A stretch of DNA of 64,000 nucleotides, from contig NZ_CABVOU010000029.1 in assembly GCF_902500215.1 (NCBI RefSeq), positions 25,538 to 89,537 on the forward strand, given 5' to 3'. Made by a program: the position numbers and the translations under genes. This document shows, piece by piece, positions 18,744 through 27,631 of this stretch (positions are counted from its first letter, which is position 1; each line of letters starts with the position of its first letter). This stretch comes from Halomonas lysinitropha. GTDB taxonomy: Bacteria; Pseudomonadota; Gammaproteobacteria; Pseudomonadales; Halomonadaceae. The notes beneath the pieces were generated by a model, which saw only the letters and a list, made by a program, of their open reading frames with translations, had not been told where the DNA came from and did no database searches.

Positions 18744-19562
18744 ATGGCATCCCGCCCACCGGTTCACCAGGCTCGCAAGCGCTTCGGCCAGAACTTCCTG
18801 CGCGATCCCGGCGTCATCTCGCGCATCGTGCGGGCCATCGGGCCGCGCCCCGGCGAGCGACTGGTGGAGATCGGCCCCGGCCAGGGGGCCTTGACCGAAC
18901 CCTTGATCGACGCCGCCGACGGCCACCTCGAGGTGATCGAGCTCGACCGTGACCTGATCCCCGGCCTGCGCGTGCAGTTCTTCGACAAGCCCGGCTTCGT
19001 CATCCACGAGGGCGACGCCCTGAAGGTGGACTTCCGGGCCCTGAGAGGCGAGGGTGCGGCGCTGCGGGTGGTGGGCAACCTGCCCTACAATATCTCCACG
19101 CCGCTGATCGTTCACCTGCTGGAAGCCGGTGATGCCGTGGCCGACATGCACTTCATGCTGCAAAAGGAAGTGGTCGAGCGCCTGGCGGCCGTCCCGGGTG
19201 GCCCCGACTGGGGGCGGCTCTCGGTGATGGCCCAGTACCACTGCCGGGTCGATGCCCTGTTCACGGTGCCGCCGGAAGCCTTCGTGCCGCGCCCCAAGGT
19301 GGAGTCGGCCATCGTGCGGCTGACGCCCCACCAGGCCTTGCCGCATCCGGCCAGTGACGAGGGGCTGCTCTTCTCTCTGGTGCGCGAGGCCTTCGGCCAG
19401 CGGCGCAAGACCCTGCGCAACAATCTCAAGGGCCGGATTGACGCCGCGACCCTCGAATCATTGGGCATCGATCCCGGACGTCGTCCCCAGACACTTAGCA
19501 TCGAGGAGTTCGTGCGTATCGCAAACCACCTGGCCGCGGCCGAGCGAGGAGAGGCCTCATGA
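18744..19562 (+). CDS. rsmA: 16S rRNA (A1518/A1519 N6) dimethyltransferase
   Basis: KsgA: dimethylates two adenosines in the 3' terminal hairpin of 16S rRNA during 30S maturation, using S-adenosylmethionine. It has 272 residues with FGQNFLRDPGVI, the SAM-binding VEIGPGQGALTEPL, and the catalytic NLPY motif (VVGNLPYNISTPL). ATG 18744 has AGAAGGA upstream. The stop overlaps apaG by four bases (ATGA). Confidence 0.97.
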   Translation: MASRPPVHQARKRFGQNFLRDPGVISRIVRAIGPRPGERLVEIGPGQGALTEPLIDAADGHLEVIELDRDLIPGLRVQFFDKPGFVIHEGDALKVDFRALRGEGAALRVVGNLPYNISTPLIVHLLEAGDAVADMHFMLQKEVVERLAAVPGGPDWGRLSVMAQYHCRVDALFTVPPEAFVPRPKVESAIVRLTPHQALPHPASDEGLLFSLVREAFGQRRKTLRNNLKGRIDAATLESLGIDPGRRPQTLSIEEFVRIANHLAAAERGEAS

Positions 19563-19957
19563 CCTTGACCACCCCGGAAGCGCTCGACCATGCGATCCAC
19601 GTCGACGTGGCGCCGGATTTCCGCACCGAAGAGTCCGCGCCTGACGAACAGCGCTTCGTCTTCAGCTATACCGTCACGGTGCACAACACCTCCCGGCACA
19701 GCGTGCAGTTGCTTGCCCGTTACTGGAAGATCACCCAGGGCAGCGGCAAGGTGCAGGAGGTGCGTGGCAAGGGCGTGGTGGGCCAGCAACCGATGATCGG
19801 CCCCGGCCAGACCTTCCGCTACACCAGTCGGGCGATCCTCGACGGGCCGGTAGGAGTGATGGAGGGCGCCTATACCTGCGTCGATACCGCCAGCCAGCGT
19901 CCCTTCGAGGTGGCCGTCGCCCCCTTCCGGCTGGCCGGACCCAACCAGGTGCACTGA
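19559..19957 (+). CDS. apaG: ApaG domain protein (Co2+/Mg2+ efflux-associated)
   Basis: Protein of 132 residues, full ApaG length, with an Ig-like beta fold. Conserved stretches are FSYTVTVHNTSRHSVQLLARYW, KVQEVRGKGVVGQQP and GVMEGAYTCVD. The molecular role is unclear; it is genetically linked to cation resistance and lies in the rsmA-apaG-apaH order seen in many gammaproteobacteria. It starts within the rsmA stop. Confidence 0.94.
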   Translation: MTLTTPEALDHAIHVDVAPDFRTEESAPDEQRFVFSYTVTVHNTSRHSVQLLARYWKITQGSGKVQEVRGKGVVGQQPMIGPGQTFRYTSRAILDGPVGVMEGAYTCVDTASQRPFEVAVAPFRLAGPNQVH

Positions 19958-19978
19958 TCCACACCGTCGACCCTAGCC

Positions 19979-20015
19979 AACCGACCCTCTCTAACCGACC
20001 CTCTCTAACCGACCC
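19979..20015 (+). repeat. 14-bp tandem repeat in the apaG-apaH spacer
   Basis: The unit AACCGACCCTCTCT occurs twice head to tail (19979-19992, 19993-20006), followed by the first nine bases of a third copy. Copy number may vary between strains. It sits just before the apaH ribosome binding site region (CAGGGAG). Confidence 0.85.
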
Positions 20016-20023
20016 AGGGAGCC

Positions 20024-20851
20024 ATGATGACCACCTATGCCGTCGGCGATCTGCAGGGCTGTCACGACGAGTTCGTCGCCCTGCTCGAGCAGCTTGACTT
20101 CGATCCGCGTCGCGACCGGCTCTGGCTCGTGGGTGATCTGGTCAACCGCGGCCCGGGGTCGCTTGCCTGCCTGCGCGAGGTGATGGCACTGGGCGAGGCC
20201 GCCCTCACCGTGCTCGGCAATCACGATCTTCACCTGCTGGCGGTGGCGCGCGGCGGGGCTCGCGAGAACCGCAAGGACACGCTTGAGTCGATCCTGGTCG
20301 CTCCGGACCGCGAGCACCTGCTCGACTGGCTGCAGTCGCGTCCCCTGCTGGTGCGCAGTCATTCGGGGGCGCAGGGTGACACCGTCATGACCCATGCTGG
20401 CTTGCTACCGCAATGGCCGGTCGAGCAGGCTGCGGGGCTGGCCGGCGAGGCTGAATCCTGCCTCACGGGTGAGCGGGCTGGTGCCTTCCTCGAGCAGATG
20501 TACGGCAACGAGCCGGCCTGCTGGCGCGACGACCTCGACGGCATCGACCGCCTGCGGATGATCATCAATGTCTTCACGCGAATGCGCTTCATCAATGCCG
20601 CCGGCTGCCTCGACTTTGCCGCCAAGGAGGGGCTCGACAGCGCGCCGGTGGGCTTTGCCCCCTGGTTCCAGTTTCCCCGCGACGATGACCCCTGGCTGCT
20701 GGTCGGTCACTGGGCCGCGCTGCAGGGCGAGACACCGGCGAGCCGGGTGCGTGTCGAGGCGCTGGACACCGGCTGTGTCTGGGGCAGCCGCCTGACCGCC
20801 CTGGATCTCGAGAGCGGCAGGCGCATCAGCGTCCCGAGTCGCCTGCGCTGA
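20024..20851 (+). CDS. apaH: Symmetrical Ap4A hydrolase
   Basis: Metallophosphatase of 275 residues that splits diadenosine tetraphosphate into two ADP and can act on Np4-capped RNAs. The PPP-family metal motifs are all present: VGDLQGCHDEF, GDLVNRGPGSL and GNHDLHLLAVA, then MTHAGLLPQW. There are two adjacent in-frame ATGs, at 20024 and 20027; the first is used here. Confidence 0.95.
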   Translation: MMTTYAVGDLQGCHDEFVALLEQLDFDPRRDRLWLVGDLVNRGPGSLACLREVMALGEAALTVLGNHDLHLLAVARGGARENRKDTLESILVAPDREHLLDWLQSRPLLVRSHSGAQGDTVMTHAGLLPQWPVEQAAGLAGEAESCLTGERAGAFLEQMYGNEPACWRDDLDGIDRLRMIINVFTRMRFINAAGCLDFAAKEGLDSAPVGFAPWFQFPRDDDPWLLVGHWAALQGETPASRVRVEALDTGCVWGSRLTALDLESGRRISVPSRLR

Positions 20852-20879
20852 GTTCCTCCTTCTCCACCGTGAGGCTGTC

Positions 20880-21203
20880 ATGACCACCTTCCAGCATCTC
20901 GATATCCCGACCCTGTCCGACTGGCTCGACCAGCGACCCGCGCTGGCGCTGGTCGATATCCGCGACCCGCAGAGTTTCGCCCAGGGGCATATCCCCGGGA
21001 GTCGCCGCCTGGACAATGACTCGGTGGGCGCCTTCATCGAGGAGGCGTCCCGCGAGACACCCGTGGTGGTCGTCTGCTACCACGGGAACTCCAGCCAGCA
21101 GGCGGCGGCCTGGCTTGCCGTCCAGGGTTTCGCCGAGGTCTACAGCCTCGACGGCGGTTTTACCGACTGGCAGCTTCGCCACCCCGATCGAGTGGAGCGC
21201 TGA
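20880..21203 (+). CDS. glpE: Thiosulfate sulfurtransferase GlpE (single-domain rhodanese)
   Basis: Rhodanese of 107 residues that moves sulfane sulfur from thiosulfate to cyanide or thiol acceptors. The active-site cysteine loop is VVVVCYHGNSSQQAA near residue 65. The N-terminal IRDPQSFAQGHIPGSRRL is the CH2A-type motif. It lies between apaH and cca in a tight run, with three bases to cca. Confidence 0.92.
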   Translation: MTTFQHLDIPTLSDWLDQRPALALVDIRDPQSFAQGHIPGSRRLDNDSVGAFIEEASRETPVVVVCYHGNSSQQAAAWLAVQGFAEVYSLDGGFTDWQLRHPDRVER

Positions 21204-21206
21204 GCA

Positions 21207-22385
21207 ATGGCCAGGTCCAGGGCCAAAGCCGAAATCGAGGACCCGCATCTGCAGGGGCTCGAAGTCTACCGGGTCGGCGGCGCGGTGCGCGACGCCCGGC
21301 TCGGCTGGCCGGTCAAGGACACCGACTGGGTGGTGGTAGGGGCCTCCCCGGAGGAGATGCGTCGGCGGGACTTCAAGCCGGTGGGTCGCGATTTCCCGGT
21401 CTTCCTGCACCCCGAGAGCCACGAAGAGTTTGCCCTGGCGCGCACCGAGCGCAAGTCCGGTCATGGCTACACCGGTTTCGAAGTTCATGCCAGCCCCGAA
21501 GTGACCCTTGAGGAGGACCTGGCGCGACGTGACCTGACCATCAATGCCATGGCCGAAACCCCGGAGGGAGAACTGATCGATCCCCATGGGGGCATGGCCG
21601 ATCTTGAGACACGCCAACTGCGTCATGTCTCGCCGGCCTTCCTCGAGGATCCCCTCCGGGTGTTGCGCACGGCGCGATTCCTCGCTCGCTATGCCGGCCT
21701 GGGCTTCGTCATCGCCGAGGAGACCCGCCGGCTGATGCGTGAGCTAGCGGAGAGCGGCGAGTTGGCCCATCTGGTGGCCGAACGCGTATGGACCGAGACC
21801 GAAAAGGCGCTGGCCGAGCCCTGGCCGGAGGTCTACTTCCAGGTGCTGGATGACTGTGGTGCCCTGGCGGTTCTGATGCCGGAGCTGTCGGCGGACCCGG
21901 AGGCCTTTGACGAGGCGCTGGGGCGCCTGCATCGGTTACCGGAGGATATCGAGGCCGAGTCACTGGCCCGTTGGCGCTGGGCGCGACTGGTGGAACATCT
22001 GGATGACGAGGACCGCGACGCCCTGGCCGAGCGGCTGCGCCTGCCGCGGGCCCATCGCGAGCTGGCCACCCAGGCGGCACGAACCCGCACGCTGCTGAAC
22101 CTGGTAGCACGATACGGTCTGGACGGGGCCCGGGTCATGGCCTGGCTCGACGGCGTCGACGCCTGGCGGCGCAGCGATCGGGTGGCGCCGTTGATCAGCC
22201 TGGTGAGCCTGGAGGCGCCTGAGCTGGCTGAGGACCTGGCCCTGGCCTGGCGCCTGGCCCGGCAGGTTCTGCCCAAGGCGCTGGTAGCCGAGGGCTACCG
22301 TGGACGCGAATTGGGCGATGAGCTGGCCCAGCGGCGCTGGGAAGCCATCGAGGGTGCGCTCGCCTGCCCCGGGACGAGCTCCTGA
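21207..22385 (+). CDS. cca: CCA-adding enzyme / tRNA nucleotidyltransferase
   Basis: Class II nucleotidyltransferase of 392 residues that builds or repairs the 3' CCA of tRNAs. The head domain has [25 protein letters not shown], with the DxD catalytic motif inside KDTDW, and the neck has [24 protein letters not shown] and [18 protein letters not shown]. The C-terminal part lacks the HD phosphohydrolase motif I would expect in E. coli Cca, which fits the shorter class without phosphatase activity. Convergent with folK, three bases apart. Confidence 0.93.
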   Translation: MARSRAKAEIEDPHLQGLEVYRVGGAVRDARLGWPVKDTDWVVVGASPEEMRRRDFKPVGRDFPVFLHPESHEEFALARTERKSGHGYTGFEVHASPEVTLEEDLARRDLTINAMAETPEGELIDPHGGMADLETRQLRHVSPAFLEDPLRVLRTARFLARYAGLGFVIAEETRRLMRELAESGELAHLVAERVWTETEKALAEPWPEVYFQVLDDCGALAVLMPELSADPEAFDEALGRLHRLPEDIEAESLARWRWARLVEHLDDEDRDALAERLRLPRAHRELATQAARTRTLLNLVARYGLDGARVMAWLDGVDAWRRSDRVAPLISLVSLEAPELAEDLALAWRLARQVLPKALVAEGYRGRELGDELAQRRWEAIEGALACPGTSS

Positions 22386-22388
22386 GGC

Positions 22389-22907
22389 TCAGTCCGTCGT
22401 GGAAATACGTCGATTCTGCCAGACGAAGTCTACTGGCCAGAGGTGCTGTTGACCGTCCTCGAATTCGCGCCAGTGGGCGAGGTAGGTCCTGCCGGAGAGG
22501 GGGTGGCGGGCCTCGGGCAAGAGCTCTGCCAGCGGCTTCAGCACGAAGGCGTGGTGCAGGATCTCGTCGCGAGGCAGCTCGACCTCATCGTAAATGCCGG
22601 TCAGGTCGCCCACGGTAAGCAGGTCGATGTCCAGGGTCCGGGGGCTGAACTTGGGAACGCCCTTGCGGCGGCCGTTGGCGAACTCCAGCCGCTTGCACCA
22701 GGCCTGCAGTTCGCCCACCGGGCGGTCGCTGTCGAAGGCCACCACCAGGTTGTAGAAGTTGCGCCCGTCCTCGAAGCCCACCGGCTCGCTCTCGAAGACG
22801 CGCGAGATGGCAAGCGACCCGAAGCTCGTGGCCAGGGCATCCAGGCAGACGCGCACGTGGTACTCGCGCTCAATGTTGCTGCCGATGCTGACGGTGATCC
22901 GGGCCAT
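22389..22907 (-). CDS. folK: 6-hydroxymethyl-7,8-dihydropterin pyrophosphokinase
   Basis: HPPK of folate synthesis: transfers pyrophosphate from ATP to 6-hydroxymethyl-dihydropterin. It has 172 residues with the start ITVSIGSNIEREYHVRVCL and the HPPK signature FSPRTLDIDLLTVG, plus PRDEILHHAFVLKPLAEL. Its ATG overlaps the folB stop by one base, so the two folate genes are co-translated. Confidence 0.94.
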   Translation of the reverse strand: MARITVSIGSNIEREYHVRVCLDALATSFGSLAISRVFESEPVGFEDGRNFYNLVVAFDSDRPVGELQAWCKRLEFANGRRKGVPKFSPRTLDIDLLTVGDLTGIYDEVELPRDEILHHAFVLKPLAELLPEARHPLSGRTYLAHWREFEDGQQHLWPVDFVWQNRRISTTD

Positions 22908-23272
22908 CAGGCGCCTCCCGGCCGTTGGCCGCGTTCGATGCAGACGCCCACCGCGGCCGCGGCTGGCACGGCACCTGGCTTGCGCACGGTCAGGCGCAGC
23001 CAGGGGATGGCGAATTCGTCGCGCAGGGTCTCGGCCAGGCGCTCGGCGAAGGTTTCCACCAGGGCGACGTCATGCTCCTTGGCGAAGGCGTTGACGCGCT
23101 CGCTGATGGCGGCGTAGTTCAGCGTCAGACCGATGTCGTCATCGGCCGCTGCGGGGCGTATATCGGTGCCCAGCGCCAGGTCAAGCCGCAGCGTCTGGGT
23201 GATGCTGCGCTCCCAGTCATAGACGCCGATCACGGTGTCCACCTCGAGCGCTTCGATCAGCACAAGATCCAT
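22907..23272 (-). CDS. folB: Dihydroneopterin aldolase
   Basis: Aldolase (and epimerase) of 121 residues converting dihydroneopterin to 6-hydroxymethyl-dihydropterin, the substrate of the adjacent FolK. Diagnostic: VDTVIGVYDWERSITQTLRLDL, LNYAAISERVNAF and LVETFAERLAETL. ATG 23272 (MDLVLIEALEVD) gives the family length; the longer frame to 23368 is without homology. Confidence 0.94.
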   Translation of the reverse strand: MDLVLIEALEVDTVIGVYDWERSITQTLRLDLALGTDIRPAAADDDIGLTLNYAAISERVNAFAKEHDVALVETFAERLAETLRDEFAIPWLRLTVRKPGAVPAAAAVGVCIERGQRPGGA

Positions 23273-23320
23273 CGGGGCTCCACGGGCCATTGGAGGTTGC
23301 GGACCGAGTGATACCAAGGG

Positions 23321-23336
23321 CCCGCCTGCAGGCGGG
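23321..23336. repeat. GC-rich palindrome in the folB/plsY divergent region
   Basis: CCCGCCTGCAGGCGGG is a perfect 16-base palindrome between the divergently transcribed folB and plsY. It could be a small hairpin in the folB leader; no recognised operator class. Confidence 0.4.
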
Positions 23337-23443
23337 AGATTGTACGCCAGCCGGGCGACGGGCGACACCGGAGGACGCCCCCGACCTGTCTAGCCCCGCC
23401 CATGGCTGGCAGAATCACGCTTTGACCCCGCAGGAGACTGCCC

Positions 23444-24031
23444 GTGGAGGCGCCACTCGACCTCATCCTCCCGCTGATGGCGATAGGCTATCTCAGCGGT
23501 ACCTGGCTCGGCGCGCTGACGGTGTGCCGCCTGGCCGGCGTCGGGGACCCGCGGCTGGCCGGCTCCTGTAACCCGGGGTTCTCCAATGTCCTGCGCCTGC
23601 ACGGCCGTCGCCTGGCGCTGGCCACCCTGGTGGTGGATGTGGCCAAAGGCATGCCGGTGCTATGGCTGGCCATGCGGCTCGGTCTGCCGCCCTGGGGGTT
23701 GGGGCTGGTGGGTCTCGGCGTGCTGCTGGGACACAGCTACCCGGCCTGGCATCACTTCCGGGGCGGCAAGGGCGTGGCCAGTGCCTTTGGCGTGATGCTG
23801 GTGCTCACGCCCTGGGTGGCGCTCTTTTGCGCTGCACTCTGGATGCTGCTGGTCTGGCGAGTGCGCACCGCCTCGGTGGCATCGTTGGTCAGCGCCACCA
23901 TGGCGCCTCTGGCCAGCCTGTGGCTGGCGCCGGATTTTGCCGGCGTGGTGATCGTCTTCACCCTGCTGGTATTGGCGCGTCACGCACTCAATATCCGGCG
24001 GCTAGGGTGCGGTGACGAGCCGCCCTTATAA
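23444..24031 (+). CDS. plsY: Acyl-phosphate glycerol-3-phosphate acyltransferase PlsY
   Basis: Membrane enzyme of 195 residues with about five spans that acylates glycerol-3-phosphate using acyl-phosphate, the first step of phospholipid synthesis. Conserved loops: GSCNPGFSNVLRLHGRR at residues 40-56, GHSYPAWHHFRGGKGVASAFG, and HALNIRRL near the end. The first loop normally reads GSGNxGATN; here it carries Cys in place of the second Gly (C42) and FS in place of AT. The start is GTG 23444 with CAGGAG at 23431-23436. Opposite orientation to folB. Confidence 0.9.
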   Translation: MEAPLDLILPLMAIGYLSGTWLGALTVCRLAGVGDPRLAGSCNPGFSNVLRLHGRRLALATLVVDVAKGMPVLWLAMRLGLPPWGLGLVGLGVLLGHSYPAWHHFRGGKGVASAFGVMLVLTPWVALFCAALWMLLVWRVRTASVASLVSATMAPLASLWLAPDFAGVVIVFTLLVLARHALNIRRLGCGDEPPL

Positions 24032-24040
24032 GCTTCCAGC

Positions 24041-24164
24041 TTACGGCTCGCCTAGCGTATCCATCGGCCAGCGTGGTACCGCCTGCATGATGCCGGTCTC
24101 GTCGTGCTCGCCGGCCATCAGGCGCTGGGCGCTGGGACCTTAAAGGGCGCAATCATCGCGGGTT
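24041..24164 (-). pseudogene. Degraded 3'-terminal fragment of a second tsaD
   Basis: Read on the minus strand, 24041-24132 encodes [18 protein letters not shown] then PRWPMDTLGEP and a TAA stop, matching the TsaD C-terminus ([26 protein letters not shown]...) with two substitutions up to PRWPMD. Bases 24059-24132 align to 24192-24265 of the intact gene at about 88% identity by eye. A further 12-base match (GCAATCATCGCG, 24149-24160 with 24274-24285) is displaced by eight bases, which breaks the frame. No start codon or upstream portion remains. It lies immediately downstream of the intact tsaD stop. Confidence 0.85.
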
Positions 24165-25202
24165 TCATGCCTCGGCGGGCGCTTCCAGGCCATCCATGGG
24201 CCAGCGCGGCACGGCCTTCATGATGCCCGGCTCGTCGTGTTCGCCGGCCATCAGTCGCTGGGCGCCGACATAGGCAATCATCGCGCCGTTATCGGTGCAG
24301 AAGCGCCCGCGAGGGTAGTAGGCCCGGGCATTGCGCTTGGCACACTCGGCTTCCAGCCGTTCGCGCAGCCGTACGTTGGCGCTCACGCCGCCGGCCACCA
24401 CCAGGCGCTTGAGGCCGGTCGCATCCAGCGCGCGGCGACACTTGATCACCAGGGTATCGACCACTGCCTCCTCGAAGGCACGGGCGACGTCGGCACGGGC
24501 CTGGTCGTCGAGGCCACCTGCCTGCTCGAGCCTACGGATGGCGGTCAGGGTGTGGGTCTTGAGCCCCGAAAAACTGAAGTCCAGTCCCGGGCGGTCGGTC
24601 ATCGGACGCGGAAAACGCAGGCGCTGCGGGTCGCCGGCTTCGGCAAGCTTCGCCACCTGGGGGCCGCCGGGGTAGTCGAGCCCCAGCATCTTGGCAGCCT
24701 TGTCGAAGGCTTCGCCGGCGGCATCGTCCACGGACTCGCCGAGCAGACGATACTGGCCCAGCCCACGCACCTCGACCAGCTGGGTATGACCGCCGGAGAC
24801 CAGCAAGGCGACGAAGGGGAAGTCGGGAGGCTCGTCCTCCAGCATGGGGGCCAGCAGGTGACCCTCCATGTGATGGACACCGAGCACCGGGATCTCCAGT
24901 GCCCGGGCCATGCCGTGGGCGGTGCTGGCCCCCACCATCAGCGCGCCGACCAGCCCCGGGCCAGCGGTATAGGCGATGGCATCGAGGTCGGTACGCGTCA
25001 GGCCAGCCTCGTCGAGCACTTGCTGGATCAGCGGCAGCAGGCGGCGCGTATGATCCCGGGAGGCGAGCTCCGGGACCACGCCGCCATACTCGGCATGCAT
25101 GGCGATCTGGCTGTAGAGGGCGTCGGCCACGAGGCCGCGCTCGGTGTCGAAAAGGGCGACGCCGGTCTCGTCGCAGGAGGTCTCGATGCCCAGAACGCGC
25201 AT
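24165..25202 (-). CDS. tsaD: tRNA N6-threonylcarbamoyladenosine synthase subunit TsaD
   Basis: Essential subunit that transfers threonylcarbamoyl to A37 of ANN-decoding tRNAs with TsaB, TsaC and TsaE. It has 345 residues; N-terminus [20 protein letters not shown], metal-binding [25 protein letters not shown], and the C-terminal [20 protein letters not shown]. The start at ATG 25202 is fixed by homology; the longer frame to 25283 would enter the rpsU promoter region. Divergent from rpsU, as is usual in gammaproteobacteria. A degraded copy of its last codons lies just beyond its stop. Confidence 0.96.
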   Translation of the reverse strand: MRVLGIETSCDETGVALFDTERGLVADALYSQIAMHAEYGGVVPELASRDHTRRLLPLIQQVLDEAGLTRTDLDAIAYTAGPGLVGALMVGASTAHGMARALEIPVLGVHHMEGHLLAPMLEDEPPDFPFVALLVSGGHTQLVEVRGLGQYRLLGESVDDAAGEAFDKAAKMLGLDYPGGPQVAKLAEAGDPQRLRFPRPMTDRPGLDFSFSGLKTHTLTAIRRLEQAGGLDDQARADVARAFEEAVVDTLVIKCRRALDATGLKRLVVAGGVSANVRLRERLEAECAKRNARAYYPRGRFCTDNGAMIAYVGAQRLMAGEHDEPGIMKAVPRWPMDGLEAPAEA

Positions 25203-25284
25203 GATGATGGCTCTGTGGTACGTGGAAGGCGGTATTCTACGCGTTTCGCCTTGCCGACGCAGTGGGTCATGGTGCGGAAACAAT

Positions 25285-25313
25285 TTGCACGAGTCCGATG
25301 TGACGACTAGAAT
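25285..25313 (+). promoter_or_regulatory. rpsU: Candidate sigma-70 promoter of rpsU-dnaG-rpoD
   Basis: TTGCAC (25285-25290), 17-base spacer, TAGAAT (25308-25313) in the tsaD/rpsU divergent region. The -10 matches 5 of 6, the -35 only 3 of 6. The remaining 164 bases to rpsU form a long leader in which I see no other clear element. Confidence 0.45.
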
Positions 25314-25477
25314 ATTGACCGCTGCAAGACTGGGTCGTGCACTCAGGAGAGATTTTCAGCGCATCATGCATCGTTCCGGTACACCTGGCGATTCCGGACA
25401 TTTTCGTGATGCTGCCTGGTCCTCGCAAGGTGTGCGTACAAACCGAACTCTAGTTACCTAAGGTAGGTGAGTGCTTA

Positions 25478-25693
25478 ATGCCTTCTGTTAAAGTACGTGA
25501 TAACGAGCCGTTTGACGTCGCGCTGCGTCGCTTCAAGCGTTCCTGTGAAAAAGCCGGTGTTCTCTCGGAAGTGCGTCGTCGCGAGCAGTACGAGAAGCCG
25601 ACCGCAGAGCGCAAGCGCAAGGCGGCCGCTGCCGTCAAGCGCCATGCCAAGAAGCTTCAGCGTGAGCGCAAGCGTTTCGAACGGCTCTATTGA
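25478..25693 (+). CDS. rpsU: 30S ribosomal protein bS21
   Basis: Ribosomal protein of 71 residues, full length: [40 protein letters not shown], then a strongly basic tail. Binds the 30S platform near the anti-Shine-Dalgarno and helps initiation. First gene of the classic rpsU-dnaG-rpoD macromolecular synthesis operon. A strong intercistronic terminator follows, which would raise rpsU transcript over dnaG. Confidence 0.98.
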   Translation: MPSVKVRDNEPFDVALRRFKRSCEKAGVLSEVRRREQYEKPTAERKRKAAAAVKRHAKKLQRERKRFERLY

Positions 25694-25747
25694 TCCGTAC
25701 TGGAGGCGGTAGGGGCGTCCAGCCCCTGCCGTCTCAAGAGGGACGCC

Positions 25748-25779
25748 AAGCGGCCGCCTAACGGTGGCCGCTTGTTTTT
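25748..25779 (+). terminator. Internal terminator between rpsU and dnaG
   Basis: Stem of 11 pairs (AAGCGGCCGCC/GGTGGCCGCTT, one G-U pair), TAAC loop, then GTTTTT. It corresponds to the known partial terminator that lowers dnaG expression relative to rpsU in this operon; dnaG begins 32 bases after it. Confidence 0.9.
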
Positions 25780-25810
25780 GGTCTCTTCCCATTTCTCGCA
25801 GGGTACCCGA

Positions 25811-27631
25811 ATGTCCGGCCAGATTCCTCAGCGCTTCATCGATGACCTCCTGGCCCGTATCGACGTGGTCGACGTGGTCGGCGAGCGCGTGAAGCTGAAG
25901 AGGGCCGGCCGCAATCATTCGGGGCTCTGCCCCTTCCACCAGGAGAAGTCGCCGTCATTTACCGTCAGCGCCGACAAGCAGTTCTATCACTGCTTCGGCT
26001 GCGGCGCCCACGGCAATGCCCTGCGCTTTCTGATGGAGTACGAGAAGCTGCGCTTCCCCGAAGCGGTGGAACAGCTTGCCGCACGACTCGGCATGGAGGT
26101 GCCGCGTGAAGGGGCCGATGACCCTCGTGCACAGGCTCGCGAGCGCAAGCGCAAGGAGGGGGTCAATCTGCTGGAGCTTTCGACGAGCTACTACCGCGAG
26201 CGGCTGAAGATGCCCGAAGGGCAGGGCGCCCGCCACTACCTGGCCGAGCGTGGGCTGTCGCCGGAGGTGCAGGAGGATTTTGCCATCGGCTATGCCCCGG
26301 ACGGCTGGGACGCGCTCAAGCGTCACCTCACGGAGCGGGGCGTCGCCGAGGCGGTGCAGATCGAGTATGGCCTGCTGGTGCATCGCGAGGAGAGCGGGCG
26401 GACCTATGACCGCTTCCGTGACCGGGTGATGTTCCCGATCCGCGATATCCGCGGGCGGACCATCGCCTTCGGCGGGCGGGTGCTGGGCGACGCCAAGCCC
26501 AAGTATCTCAACTCACCCGAGACGCCGGTGTTCCACAAGGGGCGTGAGCTCTACGGCCTCTTCGAGGCCCGTCAGGCCAACTCGCGGCTCGAGCGTCTGG
26601 TGATCGTCGAGGGCTACATGGACGTGGTGGCGCTGGCTCAGTTCGGCATCCGCAATGCCGTGGCCACCCTCGGTACCTCCACCAGCGAGGAGCACCTGGG
26701 ACGGCTGTTCCGGATGGTCGGCGAGGTGGTGTTCTGCTTCGACGGCGACCGCGCCGGGCGTCAGGCCGCGGCCCGGGCGCTGCAGACGGTACTGCCGCAG
26801 ATGATCGACGGCCGCCAGGCGCGCTTCATGTTCCTGCCCGAGGGGGAGGACCCCGACACCCTGGTGCGCCGGGAGGGGCCGGAGGCCTTCGAGGACCGCA
26901 TCACCTGCGCCAGCCCCCTGTCGGAGTTCCTCTTCGAGCACGCCGCCGAGGGGCGCGACCTGGCGACGATCGAGGCGCGCGAACGCTTCGCCAGCCAGGT
27001 GCTGTCGGCGATCGGCAAGTTGCCGGAAGGGGTCCTCAAGTCGCTGTTGTTGACGGAACTCTCGCGGCGCACCGGCGTTGACCAGTCGCGCTTCGAGGCA
27101 CTGGTCACCCCCCCTGAGGCGCCGGAGAACGAGCCGTCGCTCGCCGCGGATCCCGGACGCGGCGCGGCGCCCCGGCCCGGTCCGCAGCGAGGGGGGAGCC
27201 CGACAGGCGGGGCGCTGAGCCTGATGGGGCGTGTGCTGCAGTTGCTTGTCCATGAGCCGCGGCTGGTGGAGCGCCTGCCCGAGGAGAGCGACTGGTATCC
27301 CGCGGAGGATCCGGAGGCCCGGCTGTGCCTTGAGGTGGAGCGGCTGCTGCGGGCGGGGCGCTACCGCAGTGCCCAGGTGCTGCTGGCCCACTTCCATGGC
27401 ACCCCTGAGGGTGAGCGGTTGGCTGAGCTGGCACGCCGCGAGCTGTTGCTTTCGCCGGGCGCGCGGGCCGCCGAGCTGGACGGGCTGGTCGAGCACTTCC
27501 GGCGATTCCGTCTCCGGCCGTCGCATCAGGAGGAAGTCGACGCTCTGCTGTCAAAGCAGAAGAGGGGTGAGCGGCTCTCGCAGGAAGAGCGTCAGCGCCT
27601 GATGGGTCTGCTCACCGAGCTAAAGGGATGA
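25811..27631 (+). CDS. dnaG: DNA primase
   Basis: Synthesises RNA primers at the replication fork. It has 606 residues. The N-terminal CHC2 zinc domain is seen as LCPFHQEKSPSFTVSADKQF followed by YHCFGCGAHGNALRF (residues 35-75). The Toprim catalytic core has VIVEGYMDVVALAQFG and FCFDGDRAGRQAAARA. The C-terminal third is the DnaB-interacting helical domain after a Gly/Pro-rich linker. The ribosome binding site is weak (AGGG), as in other dnaG genes, consistent with low expression. Start ATG 25811; an upstream in-frame start at 25772 lies inside the terminator. Confidence 0.97.
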   Translation: MSGQIPQRFIDDLLARIDVVDVVGERVKLKRAGRNHSGLCPFHQEKSPSFTVSADKQFYHCFGCGAHGNALRFLMEYEKLRFPEAVEQLAARLGMEVPREGADDPRAQARERKRKEGVNLLELSTSYYRERLKMPEGQGARHYLAERGLSPEVQEDFAIGYAPDGWDALKRHLTERGVAEAVQIEYGLLVHREESGRTYDRFRDRVMFPIRDIRGRTIAFGGRVLGDAKPKYLNSPETPVFHKGRELYGLFEARQANSRLERLVIVEGYMDVVALAQFGIRNAVATLGTSTSEEHLGRLFRMVGEVVFCFDGDRAGRQAAARALQTVLPQMIDGRQARFMFLPEGEDPDTLVRREGPEAFEDRITCASPLSEFLFEHAAEGRDLATIEARERFASQVLSAIGKLPEGVLKSLLLTELSRRTGVDQSRFEALVTPPEAPENEPSLAADPGRGAAPRPGPQRGGSPTGGALSLMGRVLQLLVHEPRLVERLPEESDWYPAEDPEARLCLEVERLLRAGRYRSAQVLLAHFHGTPEGERLAELARRELLLSPGARAAELDGLVEHFRRFRLRPSHQEEVDALLSKQKRGERLSQEERQRLMGLLTELKG

